Shown here piece after piece: positions 38,175-47,782 of a stretch of DNA of 64,000 bases. The stretch covers positions 1-64,000 of the forward strand of contig JAQTLN010000009.1 of assembly GCA_028714875.1 (NCBI GenBank), read 5' to 3'. The translations under genes and the position numbers were made by a program. Source of the stretch: Gallionellaceae bacterium. Lineage in GTDB: Bacteria > Pseudomonadota > Gammaproteobacteria > Burkholderiales > Thiobacillaceae. Every line of letters begins with the position of its first letter. The first letter of the stretch is position 1. The notes under the pieces were generated by a model. That model was given only the letters and a program-made list of their open reading frames with translations. It was not told the origin of the DNA and did not search any database.

Positions 38175-38725
38175 CGATTTCGGATTGGCGCCTGGATGGC
38201 GAGGGTTGGTTGTCCGCAGCGCGTCGCGTCGTTTCGCCCAATTTTGATGCGCGGCCTGACGGCGAGGTGGTTTCGCTGCTGGTGATCCACAACATCAGCC
38301 TGCCGCCTGGCCGGTTTGGCGGGCCGGGGGTCGAGCAACTATTCACCAATCGCCTGAATCCGGACGAACACCCCTATTACGCCGGCATCCAGGGGCTGCG
38401 CGTGTCCAGCCATTTCTTCATCCGCCGCGACGGCGAACTGATCCAGTTCGTGCCCTGTGGGGCGCGTGCCTGGCATGCCGGCGCCTCGGCCTGGCGCGGG
38501 CGCGAGCGCTGCAACGACTTTTCCATCGGGGTGGAACTGGAAGGCACGGACGAGACGCCGTTCAGCGATGCGCAATACGCGGTGCTGAATCGGCTGCAGG
38601 CGGTGTTGCGGGGGGCTTATCCGATCACCGGGCTGGCCGGGCACTGCGACATCGCCCCCGGCCGGAAAACCGATCCGGGGCCGTGTTTTGAGTGGGGTCG
38701 GGTCAACAGGGGATGCGATCTGTAG
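38171..38725 (+). CDS. ampD: 1,6-anhydro-N-acetylmuramyl-L-alanine amidase AmpD
   Basis: A cytoplasmic zinc amidase that removes the peptide from anhydro-muropeptides during wall recycling and so also sets AmpR-dependent beta-lactamase signalling where present. The protein has 184 residues. Zinc ligands are the His in LLVIHNISLP, the His in GLAGHCDIAPGRKTDPGP and the Asp in the same motif; RVSSHFFIRRDGEL and WHAGAS are also typical. The start is GTG at 38171, overlapping the thioredoxin-like gene. Its TAG stop is inside a palindrome that also holds the panD stop. Confidence 0.95.
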   Translation: MTISDWRLDGEGWLSAARRVVSPNFDARPDGEVVSLLVIHNISLPPGRFGGPGVEQLFTNRLNPDEHPYYAGIQGLRVSSHFFIRRDGELIQFVPCGARAWHAGASAWRGRERCNDFSIGVELEGTDETPFSDAQYAVLNRLQAVLRGAYPITGLAGHCDIAPGRKTDPGPCFEWGRVNRGCDL

Positions 38726-38767
38726 CGCCGGCGTCTTTAAAACAGCCGGCTGGAAGCCGGCGCTACA
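38721..38767. repeat. Palindrome carrying the stop codons of ampD and panD
   Basis: TGTAGCGCCGGC (38721-38732) and GCCGGCGCTACA (38756-38767) are perfect 12 bp inverted arms, with an extra internal GCCGGC. TAG at 38723-38725 stops ampD, and CTA at 38763-38765 is the TAG stop of panD. Related TGTAGCGC...GCGCTACA units occur at 48657, 53428 and (half) 59921. Confidence 0.95.
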
Positions 38768-39143
38768 GGGATTGCGCGGGGATATGCGCGCCGATGCGCT
38801 TGATGCCGTTCTTATCGTCGACATAGACCAGCTTCGGTTCGAAGTCGGCCAGTTCGATTTCGTCGAAGGTGGCGTAGGTGGCGATGATCAGGATGTCGCC
38901 GACGGCGGCCTTGCGCGCGGCGGCGCCGTTCACCGAAATCATGCCGGAGCCGCGCTGGCCGCGGATGGCATAGGTGGCGAAACGCTCGCCGTTGTTGACG
39001 TTGTAGATCTCGATCCGTTCGTATTCACGGATGTCGGCCGCTTCCAGGAGATCGTCGTCGATCGCGCAGGAGCCCTCGTACTCCAGCTCGGAGGCGGTGA
39101 CGCGCACGCGGTGCAGCTTGGATTTGAGCAGAGTGCGTTGCAT
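38763..39143 (-). CDS. panD: Aspartate 1-decarboxylase proenzyme
   Basis: Makes beta-alanine from aspartate for pantothenate. The 126-residue proenzyme cleaves itself between Gly24 and Ser25 ([11 protein letters not shown]), and the new Ser N-terminus becomes the pyruvoyl cofactor. Other conserved features are the [12 protein letters not shown] opening, [14 protein letters not shown] and the [12 protein letters not shown] segment. It follows panC-panB on the same strand but a terminator lies between, so it is probably transcribed on its own. Confidence 0.96.
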   Translation of the reverse strand: MQRTLLKSKLHRVRVTASELEYEGSCAIDDDLLEAADIREYERIEIYNVNNGERFATYAIRGQRGSGMISVNGAAARKAAVGDILIIATYATFDEIELADFEPKLVYVDDKNGIKRIGAHIPAQSL

Positions 39144-39200
39144 GGCTGGTGAAGGCGAAGGACAAACGGAGCGCGATTATATGCCATATTGCGATGCAAC

Positions 39201-39226
39201 AAAAAACCCCGCCCAGCCGGGCTTCA
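39201..39226 (-). terminator. Terminator of the panB-panC transcript
   Basis: On the reverse strand a GC-rich hairpin (AGCCCGGCTGGGCGGGG) ends in TTTTTT, starting at the panC stop codon. Confidence 0.65.
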
Positions 39227-40053
39227 GCCCACGCAAACCTCGATGTTGTCGATCAGCCGAGTGGCGCCTAGACGGGCTGCGGCGAGGATGACCAGGTCGC
39301 GGGCCTCCGGCGTGGGCGCCAGCAACGTGGTCTGGTCACGCACCGCGACGTAGTCCACCCGCCAGTCATGGGCGGCAAGCTCGGCGCTCGCCGCCTGTTC
39401 GATGCTGGCGTAATCGCGTTCACCGGCGGCGATGCGCGCCGCGGCCTCGCGCAGCAGGTGAATCAGGCGCGGTGCTTCTTCCCGTTCCGCCGCGCTCAGG
39501 TAGCCGTTGCGCGAGGACAGCGCCAGGCCATCCGCCGCGCGTGTGGTTTCCGCTTCGAGGATGCGGATCGGCAGGTTGAACTGGCGCACCAGGCCTTTCA
39601 GGATGAACAACTGCTGGTAGTCCTTCTTGCCGAAGATCGCTAGCGCCGGTTGCACCATGTTGAACAGCTTCAGCACCACGGTGGCGACCCCGGAAAAATG
39701 GCCGGGGCGGAAGGCGCCGCACAGTTCGTCGGCGAGTGGCGGTTGGACATGGAAGGTTTGCGGCTCCGGGACCATCTCGTTCACGTCCGGCGCGAACACG
39801 ATGTCGCAGCCGGCGGCATCGAGCTGCTCGCAATCGGCTGGCAGGGTGCGCGGATAGCGCTGGAAGTCCTCGCCGGCGCCGAACTGGAGCGGGTTCACGA
39901 AAATGCTGGCGACCACCGGGCGTCCGCTCGCGCGCGCCTGTTCGACCAGGGCGATGTGGCCCGCGTGCAGGTTGCCCATGGTTGGGACGAAGGCGGTTTC
40001 CCGCTGTCCATCCAGGGCGGCGCGCAATTCGTTGACGCTGTGGATGAGGCGCA

Positions 40054-40054
<1 letters not shown>
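39224..40054 (-). CDS. panC: Pantothenate synthetase
   Basis: Joins pantoate and beta-alanine with ATP. The 276 residues are the family length. The HIGH-like nucleotide site is in VPTMGNLHAGHIALV, the pantoate site in FVNPLQFGAGEDFQRYPRT, and the KMSKS-like SSRNGYLS follows later; FGKKDYQQ is also conserved. The ATG shares a base with the panB stop (TGATG), so translation is coupled. A terminator overlaps its end. Confidence 0.97.
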
Positions 40055-40836
<782 letters not shown>

Positions 40837-40840
40837 GGTC

Positions 40841-41055
40841 AGGGCCTGTTCATGGACGAATTGGGCAATTATGGAGGTGCTGGCGGGATGCGATGCAAGG
40901 CGCAGGGCGCGCTGCATGGCCATTCCCTGCAAGCGGCCGGCAGCGGAGTCGTAGCGCTTCAGCGCGTACGAATCCGGCGTGCCCCTTGCGGGTGCAACGC
41001 CGCAGCGCGCCCGCCAGTGCATACAGAATGTTCGATTCGTTCATGAACAGGCCCT
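40841..41055. repeat. MITE-like palindromic element between panB and the kinase gene
   Basis: The left end AGGGCCTGTTCATGGACGAAT (from about 40842) matches, as its reverse complement, the right end finishing at about 41055 (ATTCGTTCATGAACAGGCCC), with one or two mismatches over about 20 bases. Inside, GCAGGGCGCGCTGC and GCAGCGCGCCCGCC are also partly complementary, so the whole 215 bases could fold into one long structure. It has no coding capacity and fills the gap between the two genes. Confidence 0.75.
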
Positions 41056-41693
41056 TAGGTTCCTATGTTGAAGAACTCGCGCGCTCCGCGCATGTCGCGG
41101 ATGCGTTGCACCAGCAGGTCGAAATCGCTGTCACGCTCGGCGAAATTGAGGTGCTCGCTGTTGACGATCAAGAGCGGAGCCGCCTCGTAATGATAGAAGA
41201 ACTCGCTGTAGGCGCGCGCCAACTCGACCAGGTAGCTCTCGCTCAGGGTGCGCTCGTAGCTACGTCCGCGCTTTTTCACGCGCTCCATCAGGATGGCCGG
41301 ATCGGTTTGCAGGTAGACCACCAGATCGGGCGCGCTGTCCTGGGGTTTGAGCCCTTCATAGAGCTGCCGGTAGAGGTGGAATTCGGCTTCGTCCAGGATG
41401 GAGCGGGCGAACAGCATGTCCTTTTCCAGCATGAAGTCGGCCACGCTGGTCGAGTTGAACAGGTCGCCCTGGGCGAGGCGGCGCGACTGTTCCACGCGGG
41501 AAAGCAGGAAGGACAGTTGCGTGGGCAGGGCGTAGCGGCGGCGGTCTTCATAAAAACGCGGCAGAAACGGGTTCTCGTCGGCGTTTTCCAGGATCAGTTC
41601 GGCGCCGGTGAGGTCCGCCAGCTTCTGCGCCAGGCTGGTTTTGCCGGCACCGATCGGGCCTTCGACGACGATGTGACGGAAGCGGCCGAGCAT
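41055..41693 (-). CDS. Deoxynucleoside kinase (dGK/dAK type)
   Basis: Phosphorylates deoxynucleosides for salvage. The 212 residues from ATG 41693 include a P-loop in VVEGPIGAGKTSLAQKLA, the ERS-type substrate motif as LENADENPFLPRFYED, the acceptor segment QLSFLLSRVEQ, and the LID arginines in KKRGRSYERTLSESYL. Bacterial dGK and dAK share this architecture and I cannot separate them. It overlaps folK (TGATG type), an arrangement I know from Betaproteobacteria (pcnB-folK-kinase-panB). Confidence 0.9.
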   Translation of the reverse strand: MLGRFRHIVVEGPIGAGKTSLAQKLADLTGAELILENADENPFLPRFYEDRRRYALPTQLSFLLSRVEQSRRLAQGDLFNSTSVADFMLEKDMLFARSILDEAEFHLYRQLYEGLKPQDSAPDLVVYLQTDPAILMERVKKRGRSYERTLSESYLVELARAYSEFFYHYEAAPLLIVNSEHLNFAERDSDFDLLVQRIRDMRGAREFFNIGT

Positions 41694-42211
41694 CAGGCGG
41701 CGTTCCGATCGTTGCGCGGCAGGTGTCGCAGCCTGGGCACGGACAGATCGGCCAGGCAGTCGGCGACTACTCCCTTGCCGGGAATAAGCTGATCCGGGGC
41801 GATTTCGCTCATTGGCTGGAGCACGAAGACGCGTTCGCACATGCGCGGATGCGGCAGGGTGAGGCCGGGTTCATGCAGCACCAGCCCGTCGTAGAGCAAC
41901 AGATCGAGATCGAGAGTGCGCGGCGCGTTCTTGAACTCGCGGCGGCGACCGTGGCGCGCCTCGATTTCCAGCAGGGCTTCGAGCAGCACGCGCGGCGCCA
42001 GCCGGGTGGCCAGCAAGGCGACGGCATTGACGAAGTCGGGCTGTGCTTCATAGCCCTCCGCCTTCGAGAGATACAGCCCGGAGCGCGCGGCGAGGCGGGT
42101 TTCCGGCAGGCGAGCCAGTTCATCGAAGGCGCGTTCGATCTGCGCCGCCGGATCACCCAGATTGGCGCCCAGCGCGACGAAGGCGGGTACTTCAGCCAAC
42201 CTCGTGCTCAC
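41693..42211 (-). CDS. folK: 2-amino-4-hydroxy-6-hydroxymethyldihydropteridine pyrophosphokinase
   Basis: Transfers pyrophosphate from ATP to the pterin in folate synthesis. Motifs are FVALGANLGDPAAQIERAF at the start, RRREFKNAPRTLDLDLLLYD with the two metal-binding Asp, and LTLPHPRMCERVFVLQPMSEI. I start at GTG 42211, giving 172 residues with a 20-base overlap with pcnB; ATG at 42262 would add 17 residues of low-complexity Asn/Ala sequence. The C-terminus after GVVADCLADL is slightly longer than usual. Confidence 0.93.
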   Translation of the reverse strand: MSTRLAEVPAFVALGANLGDPAAQIERAFDELARLPETRLAARSGLYLSKAEGYEAQPDFVNAVALLATRLAPRVLLEALLEIEARHGRRREFKNAPRTLDLDLLLYDGLVLHEPGLTLPHPRMCERVFVLQPMSEIAPDQLIPGKGVVADCLADLSVPRLRHLPRNDRNAA

Positions 42212-43547
42212 TGGTCGCCGCGTCGGTGGGTTTGCGGCGTTTGCGGCGTTTGCGTTTGGCATCTCCGCTCTGAGTCGGCAGCAGCATTTCCGCGCGCTCC
42301 GCCTCGTCGGCATCCTGGAAGCGGCCCCACCAGTCGGCGAGTTCCTGGCTGGCGTCGCCGCTTTCGGCGCGGATCAGCAGGAAATCGTAGCAGGCGGACA
42401 GGCGCGGGTGGCTGAGCAGGCGGAAGGGGCGGGCGCCGGTGCGTTGCTCGAAGCGGCCTTGCAGCGACCAGATTTCCTTGATCATGCCGTCGAAGCGGCG
42501 CGGGAAGGCCAGCGCCCGGCGTTGCCGTTCCAGCACCGTGTCCATCGCTTCGTAGAGCGCCGATTGCTCGTGCAGGCCATGCGCGCGCTTGCGCTCCAGT
42601 TCCTGTTGCATGTCGAACCAGAGCAGGCAGGCGAGCATGAAGGCGGGTGACGCCGATTGCCCCTGGCGGATGCGCAGATCGGTGTCGTGCAGGGCGGCAT
42701 GGAGGAAGTTCTGCCGTGCCGGGTCGTCCAGGATGGTGTCCAGCATGGGCAACACGCCGTGGTGCAGGCCTTCCGCGCGCAACTGCTTGACGCCGCGTTC
42801 GGCATGGCCGGAGAGCAGCAGCTTCATCATTTCGTCGAACAGGCGCGACGCGGGAATGCGCGCCAGCATGGAAGCGAGTTCGGCGATCGGCGCGCGCGTG
42901 GCGGGGTCGATGTGGAAGTCCAGCTTGGCCGCGAAACGCGCCGCCCGCAGCATCCGTACCGGATCTTCGCGGAAGCGCGTGGCCGGGTCGCCGATCATGC
43001 GCAGCAGTTTTTTCTGCGCGTCGGCGACACCGCCATGGCCATCCCAGATTTCCTGATTTTCCGGGTCGTAATACAAGGCGTTGACGGTGAAATCGCGCCG
43101 CGCGGCGTCTTCTTCCTGGGAGCCGAACACGTTGTCGCGCAGCAGCATGCCGTCGGCGGCGGTCACCCGGCCATCCTCCTCCTCGTCTTCCGGCGGCGGC
43201 GTGGCTGCGCGGAAGGTGGTGACTTCGATCAGATCCGGGCCGCAGTAGACGTGCACGATCTGGAAGCGCCGGCCGATGACGCGCGAGCGGCGGAACAGGC
43301 GGCGAATCTCGTCCGGAGTGGCATCGGTGGCGACATCGAAATCCTTGGGCTCGCGCCCGAGCAGGAGGTCGCGCACCGCGCCGCCCACCACGAAGGCGGC
43401 ATAGCCTTCGCGCGCCAGGGTGTCGGTGACCTTGAGCGCGCAGCTATGGATTTGCTCGCGGCGGATGCCATGTTTGGCGAGCGGCAGGATGCGCGGCCCG
43501 GTGGCGGCTTTCTTTCCTAAGACCTTGTTGATCAGGCGGCGGATCAT
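42192..43547 (-). CDS. pcnB: Poly(A) polymerase I
   Basis: Adds 3' poly(A) tails to RNA and so promotes decay. I start at ATG 43547 (MIRRLINKVLGKKAATGPR), giving 451 residues. The class II nucleotidyltransferase signature is FVVGGAVRDLLLGREPKDFDVATDA, with the DFDVAT carboxylates. RRDFTVNALYYDPE, DPVRMLRAARFAAKLDF and a PolyA_pol RNA-binding region follow. The C-terminus is strongly basic (KRKRRKRRKPTD), as in PcnB rather than CCA-adding enzymes. It begins the pcnB-folK-kinase run. Confidence 0.95.
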   Translation of the reverse strand: MIRRLINKVLGKKAATGPRILPLAKHGIRREQIHSCALKVTDTLAREGYAAFVVGGAVRDLLLGREPKDFDVATDATPDEIRRLFRRSRVIGRRFQIVHVYCGPDLIEVTTFRAATPPPEDEEEDGRVTAADGMLLRDNVFGSQEEDAARRDFTVNALYYDPENQEIWDGHGGVADAQKKLLRMIGDPATRFREDPVRMLRAARFAAKLDFHIDPATRAPIAELASMLARIPASRLFDEMMKLLLSGHAERGVKQLRAEGLHHGVLPMLDTILDDPARQNFLHAALHDTDLRIRQGQSASPAFMLACLLWFDMQQELERKRAHGLHEQSALYEAMDTVLERQRRALAFPRRFDGMIKEIWSLQGRFEQRTGARPFRLLSHPRLSACYDFLLIRAESGDASQELADWWGRFQDADEAERAEMLLPTQSGDAKRKRRKRRKPTDAATSEHEVG

Positions 43548-43611
43548 CGGCGCCGGGTTCCTTACAGAATGAGGGAGGTGGCTGTGCTCCCGGCTCGGAT
43601 AAAGCTGCCGA

Positions 43612-43665
43612 GCCGCCCCCCGAGGGGGGCAAGTCGTTCTTGGGGCGGCCCGGCGAACGACTTGA
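43612..43665. repeat. Inverted repeats upstream of pcnB and exbB
   Basis: CCCCCCGAGGGGGG (about 43616-43629) is a perfect palindrome, and AAGTCGTTC (43631-43639) pairs with GAACGACTT (43655-43663). Both lie between the divergent pcnB and exbB genes, in a gap of 205 bases that otherwise holds only leader sequence. Confidence 0.75.
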
Positions 43666-43752
43666 GAGTGAAGCGGCGGATTATATGCCGGCTTGCCCGA
43701 TAGGGGCTTGCAGGCTACAGTACCGCGCGTTTTCGAGTGCTCAAGGAATCCA

Positions 43753-44358
43753 GTGTTAGCCCTCATCGAAGCCGCCGGCTGGCCCATCTGGCCGCTCATC
43801 ATCGCCTCCATCCTGGCCCTGGCCATCATATTCGAGCGCTTCTATACCCTGCGCCGGCCCCTGATCGTGCCGCAGGGACTGCTCGACCAGGCGATCGACA
43901 ACCTGCGCCGCCACGGCGCCAATCCCGATCTGCTGCGCGCGCTGGCGGAAGGCTCCGCGCTGGGCCGCATCCTGGCCGCCGGGGTGCGCAACATCGGCGC
44001 CAGCCGCGAGGTGATGAAGGAATCCCTGGAAGAGGCCGGACGCGCCGTCAGCCATGATCTGGAGCGTTATCTCTCCACCCTCGGCACCATCGCCACAGTC
44101 GCGCCGCTCATGGGGTTGCTCGGCACCGTGGTCGGCATGATCGAAATCTTCGGCTCGCAATCGCCCACCGGCGGCAATCCGGCGGTGCTCGCGCACGGCA
44201 TTTCGGTGGCCCTGTACAACACCGCGCTTGGTCTCATCGTCGCCATCCCCAGCATGATCTTCTACCGCTTCTTCCGGGGCCGGGTGGACGCCCTGCTGGT
44301 GGATATGGAACAGCAGGCGATCAAGCTGGTGGAAATCGTGCACGGCGAACGCAAATGA
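43753..44358 (+). CDS. exbB: MotA/TolQ/ExbB proton-channel family protein
   Basis: An inner-membrane component that uses proton-motive force, probably to energise TonB-dependent uptake. The 201 residues from GTG 43753 (preceded by AAGGAA) have TM1 at about 10-30, TM2 at about 110-135 (TLGTIATVAPLMGLLGTVVGMIEIF) and TM3 at about 150-172 (ISVALYNTALGLIVAIPSMIFY), as in ExbB/TolQ. It overlaps exbD by 4 bases. No tonB is in the window. Confidence 0.92.
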   Translation: MLALIEAAGWPIWPLIIASILALAIIFERFYTLRRPLIVPQGLLDQAIDNLRRHGANPDLLRALAEGSALGRILAAGVRNIGASREVMKESLEEAGRAVSHDLERYLSTLGTIATVAPLMGLLGTVVGMIEIFGSQSPTGGNPAVLAHGISVALYNTALGLIVAIPSMIFYRFFRGRVDALLVDMEQQAIKLVEIVHGERK

Positions 44359-44777
44359 ATTTTTCCCGTGGCCGCCGCCGCGACGATCCGGAGATCAACC
44401 TGATTCCGTTGATCGACGTGCTGCTGGTGATCCTGATTTTTCTCATGGTGACCACCACCTACGCGCGTTTTTCCGAGTTGCAGATCAACCTGCCGGAAGC
44501 CAAGGGAGACAGCGCCAAGGAAATGCCGGCGCAGGTGACGGTAAATGTCGATGAACGCGGCAGCTATGCGGTGAACACCACCGGCGTCGCCTATGCCGGC
44601 GTCGAGTCCCTGGTGCGGGCGCTGAAAACGGCGGCGGGTGAGCAGGCCGACCCGATCATCGTCATTTCCGCCGATGCCCATGCCACCCATCAGTCCGTGG
44701 TGCGGGTCATGGACGCGGCCCGGCGCGCGGGCTATCCCCGGGTGACGTTTGTGACGCAAAGCCCCGCCCAGGAGTGA
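44355..44777 (+). CDS. exbD: Biopolymer transport protein ExbD
   Basis: A 140-residue partner of ExbB with one TM (LIPLIDVLLVILIFLMVTTTY) holding the essential Asp that carries protons, and a small periplasmic domain ending HQSVVRVMDAARRAGYPRVTF. It overlaps exbB (ATGA) and lpxK (GTGA). The exbB-exbD-lpxK order is typical of Betaproteobacteria. Confidence 0.94.
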   Translation: MNFSRGRRRDDPEINLIPLIDVLLVILIFLMVTTTYARFSELQINLPEAKGDSAKEMPAQVTVNVDERGSYAVNTTGVAYAGVESLVRALKTAAGEQADPIIVISADAHATHQSVVRVMDAARRAGYPRVTFVTQSPAQE

Positions 44778-45778
44778 AAGACTTCCTGGAACGCTGCTGG
44801 TACGGCCACTGCCGCGCCCGTTTCCTGCTTGCTCCCTTGAGTCTGGTTTTTTTCTTTCTGGTCGCCTGGCGCCGCTTGGCCTATCGCGCCGGCCTGTTGC
44901 GCGCGCGGCGTCTGCCCGTGCCGGTCGTCGTGGTGGGCAATCTCGGCGTCGGTGGCAGCGGCAAGACCCCGCTCACCCTGTGCGTCGCGCAATGGCTGGC
45001 CGAACTCGGCTACCACCCCGGCATCATCAGCCGCGGCTATGGCGGACGCGCCCGCGCGCCCATGCCGGTGCGGGCGGACAGCGACCCCGCGCTGGTGGGT
45101 GATGAACCGGTGCTCATGGCCCGCCGCGCCGCGTGCCCGGTGTGGATCGGCCGCAAGCGGGCCGAGGCGGGGCGGCAATTACTGGCCTTCCACCCCGAGG
45201 TGGATGTGCTCGTCAGCGACGACGGCTTGCAGCATTACGCGCTGGAGCGCGACATGGAAATCGTCGTGGTGGATGGCCTGCGCGGCTTCGGCAATGGCCT
45301 CCTGCTTCCCGCCGGCCCCCTGCGCGAGCCGCTGGGGCGCCTGGCCACGGTGGACGCGGCGGTGGTCAACGGCGGCGATCCCGAGGACTTCATCCTGCTG
45401 CCGCCTAGTTTCGCCATGAGCCTCTCCGGCGCGACCTTCCGCAATCTGCGCGATCCCGGCCGAACCGCCGTCGCAACGGAGTTCGCCGGGCGCGAAATCC
45501 ACGCGCTGGCCGGCATAGGCCATCCGCAACGTTTTTTCGATCACCTGGAAGGCCTCGGGCTGAACGTCACGCCACACGCCTTCCCGGATCACCATGCCTA
45601 TAGCGCCGCCGATCTGCCGGCCGGCACCCTGCTCATGACCGAGAAGGATGCCGTGAAATGCGTTCCCTTCGCCCCCCCGGATGCCTGGTTTCTGGCGGTT
45701 GACGCCATCCTTACGCCGGGACTAAAAACCCTCATCAACCACACTCTGAAGGCCCGCCATGGACCCCAAACTGCTTGA
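44774..45778 (+). CDS. lpxK: Tetraacyldisaccharide 4'-kinase
   Basis: Phosphorylates the lipid A disaccharide at the inner membrane. The 334 residues from GTG 44774 have an N-terminal hydrophobic anchor ([16 protein letters not shown]), a Walker [20 protein letters not shown] and the catalytic [29 protein letters not shown] and [12 protein letters not shown] are further family motifs. The presence of this gene implies a lipopolysaccharide outer membrane. It overlaps the next small gene by 20 bases. Confidence 0.96.
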   Translation: MKDFLERCWYGHCRARFLLAPLSLVFFFLVAWRRLAYRAGLLRARRLPVPVVVVGNLGVGGSGKTPLTLCVAQWLAELGYHPGIISRGYGGRARAPMPVRADSDPALVGDEPVLMARRAACPVWIGRKRAEAGRQLLAFHPEVDVLVSDDGLQHYALERDMEIVVVDGLRGFGNGLLLPAGPLREPLGRLATVDAAVVNGGDPEDFILLPPSFAMSLSGATFRNLRDPGRTAVATEFAGREIHALAGIGHPQRFFDHLEGLGLNVTPHAFPDHHAYSAADLPAGTLLMTEKDAVKCVPFAPPDAWFLAVDAILTPGLKTLINHTLKARHGPQTA

Positions 45779-45935
45779 AATCCTCGTCTGCCCCCTGTGC
45801 AAAGGTCCGCTGGTTCACCAGAAGGATGAGCTGATCTGCAAGGCCGATCGCCTCGCCTTTCCCGTGCGCGACGGTATTCCGGTCATGCTGGAAGAAGAGG
45901 CGCGGCGCCTGGCCGAAACCGAAGAAATCGCCTGA
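45759..45935 (+). CDS. Trm112-family zinc protein (UPF0434)
   Basis: A 58-residue protein: [16 protein letters not shown], then [21 protein letters not shown]. It has one CPLC pair plus a later Cys, so the zinc site is incomplete or uses other ligands, as is common in the bacterial YcaR group. Trm112 proteins activate methyltransferases in eukaryotes; the bacterial role is uncertain. ATG 45759 follows AAGG and overlaps the lpxK end by 20 bases. In most relatives kdsB comes next; here a fliJ-like gene does. Confidence 0.92.
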   Translation: MDPKLLEILVCPLCKGPLVHQKDELICKADRLAFPVRDGIPVMLEEEARRLAETEEIA

Positions 45936-45941
45936 GTTCCG

Positions 45942-46400
45942 ATGGCCTCCCGCTTCCCTCTGCAATCGCTGCTGGATCATTCCCGGCACCGCATGGAAGC
46001 GGCGGAACGCCTGTTGCGTATCCTCCGGCACAAGGAAGAAGCCGCGCGCCAGCGGCACGACGAACTGCAAGGCTACAAACAGGATTATCAGCAGCGGCTC
46101 ACCGGCGAGGTGGGCGCGCGCGGCATGGAAATCCACCTGCTGCGCGATTACCACGCTTTCCTGGGCAAACTCGAAGTCGCCATCCGCCACCAGGAAAGCG
46201 AAGTCATCCAGGCGACCGCGCACTGGAAAAATGCGCACGACAACTGGCTCGCCCTGCGCCAGAAGGTGAAGGCCTACGAAGCCCTGGCCGATCGCCATCG
46301 CCAGCAGGAACTTCAGCGCGAGGAAAAACGCGACCAACGCCTGACCGATGAACAGGCCGCGCGCCGCCATGGCGATGGACTCGGCAAGCCAATGAGCTGA
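45942..46400 (+). CDS. fliJ: FliJ-like flagellar export chaperone
   Basis: A 152-residue, highly charged, almost entirely helical protein that matches FliJ. It opens with FPLQSLLDHSRHRMEAAERLL, has YHAFLGKLEVAIRHQESEV in the middle and ends with KAYEALADRHRQQELQREEKRDQR. FliJ is an antiparallel coiled coil in the flagellar export gate that works with the ATPase FliI. No other flagellar gene is in the window, and this copy sits 6 bases after the trm112 gene in a lipid A context, where kdsB is expected. It may be a displaced fliJ or a paralogue with another role. Confidence 0.82.
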   Translation: MASRFPLQSLLDHSRHRMEAAERLLRILRHKEEAARQRHDELQGYKQDYQQRLTGEVGARGMEIHLLRDYHAFLGKLEVAIRHQESEVIQATAHWKNAHDNWLALRQKVKAYEALADRHRQQELQREEKRDQRLTDEQAARRHGDGLGKPMS

Positions 46401-46492
46401 TCAGCGTGGCGGCCGCGCCGGCGATGCCGCGCGATAACGGGTGGTATGCGTGATTCGCCATATATTTTTCCAACTTGTTTTTCGGGATCGAC

Positions 46493-47782
46493 ATGATGAA
46501 ACGCGGGTTAGGTTTCGCGCTGGTGGCCGCGCTTGCCGGCGTGGCGATATGGGCCTGGCATCCATGGAAGCAGGCGGATGTCGGTCCCCAGTTCCGCCTC
46601 GGCAAGGTGGAACGCGGCGCCTTGTCGGCGGCGGTGTCGGCCAGCGGCGCGTTGAATGCGCTGGTGACGGTGCAGGTGGGCTCGCAGGTTTCCGGGCTGA
46701 TCAAGGAAATCCACGCCGATTTCAATGCCGAGGTGAAGCGTGGCCAGGTGATCGCGCGCCTCGATCCGGAAACTTTCGAGACCCGCGTGGCGCAGGCCGA
46801 CGCCGATGTGAAGGCCGCCACGAGCGGCGCCGAGGTGGCGCGCGGCACGCTGCTGGTGCGCCAGGCGGAGGAGCGCAAGGCCCACATCGCGCTGGATGAC
46901 GCCCTGCGCACCCTGGAGCGCAAGCGCGCGCTGGTGGCGCGGCAGTTCATTTCCCCGGCCGAACTGGATACCGCGCAAGCCGCCGCCGATACCGCGCGCG
47001 AACAATCGCGCCTGGTCACGGCCGATGTCGGCGTCGCGCGGGCGCAGGTGGCCAGCGCCACAGCCGGCATCGCGCAGCGCCAGGCGGCGTTGCGCCAGGC
47101 GCGCGTGGAGTTGGGGCATACCGTGATCCGTTCGCCGGTGGAGGGCGTGGTGATCAGCCGCAACGTCGACGTGGGGCAGACCGTGGCGGCCTCGTTTCAG
47201 GCCCCGGTGCTGTTCGTTATCGCCCGCGATCTCGCCAAGATGGAAGTCAACGTGGCGGTGGATGAGGCCGACGTGGGCCGCGTGCGGCCCGGCCAGAAAG
47301 TGCGTTTCAGCGTCGATGCCTACCCCGGCGAGCGTTTCACCGGCCAGGTCAGTCAGATCCGCAAGGCGCCACAGAGCAACAACAACGTCACCACCTATAG
47401 CGTCATGGCCACCGTGGCGAACCCGGAACTGAAGCTGCTGCCGGGCATGACCGCGAACGCGCGGGTGCTGACCGAGGAGCGCAAATCGGTGCTCAAGGTG
47501 CCCAACGAGGCGCTGCGTTTCCGCCCGGTGGATGCTGAAGGCACTCCCATCAAGCTGGAAGTGCGCGGCCGCGAGGAAGGCCCCGGCATACCCGGCCGCG
47601 TCTGGGTGGTGGGCAAGGAGGGGCGGCCGGCGCCCGTCGTCGTGCGCCTGGGCGTGAGCGACGGCAAGGCCACGGAAATCCTCAAGGGCGAGGTGAAAGA
47701 GGGCATGGAGATCATCCTCGCCATGGCCGAAGGCGCCGCCAAGGCCAAGAAGTCGACGCGACCGTTCGGGATGGGGATGTGA
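46493..47782 (+). CDS. macA: MacA-like periplasmic adaptor of an ABC efflux system
   Basis: A membrane-fusion protein of 429 residues with an N-terminal anchor ([18 protein letters not shown]). The lipoyl/barrel-sandwich halves are [33 protein letters not shown] and [25 protein letters not shown], separated by a long helical hairpin (about residues 100-190). The beta-barrel and MP domains follow. It bridges the inner-membrane ATPase/permease to an outer-membrane channel such as TolC, not encoded here. ATG 46493 has GGGATCG upstream. The stop overlaps the next gene. Confidence 0.88.
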   Translation: MMKRGLGFALVAALAGVAIWAWHPWKQADVGPQFRLGKVERGALSAAVSASGALNALVTVQVGSQVSGLIKEIHADFNAEVKRGQVIARLDPETFETRVAQADADVKAATSGAEVARGTLLVRQAEERKAHIALDDALRTLERKRALVARQFISPAELDTAQAAADTAREQSRLVTADVGVARAQVASATAGIAQRQAALRQARVELGHTVIRSPVEGVVISRNVDVGQTVAASFQAPVLFVIARDLAKMEVNVAVDEADVGRVRPGQKVRFSVDAYPGERFTGQVSQIRKAPQSNNNVTTYSVMATVANPELKLLPGMTANARVLTEERKSVLKVPNEALRFRPVDAEGTPIKLEVRGREEGPGIPGRVWVVGKEGRPAPVVVRLGVSDGKATEILKGEVKEGMEIILAMAEGAAKAKKSTRPFGMGM

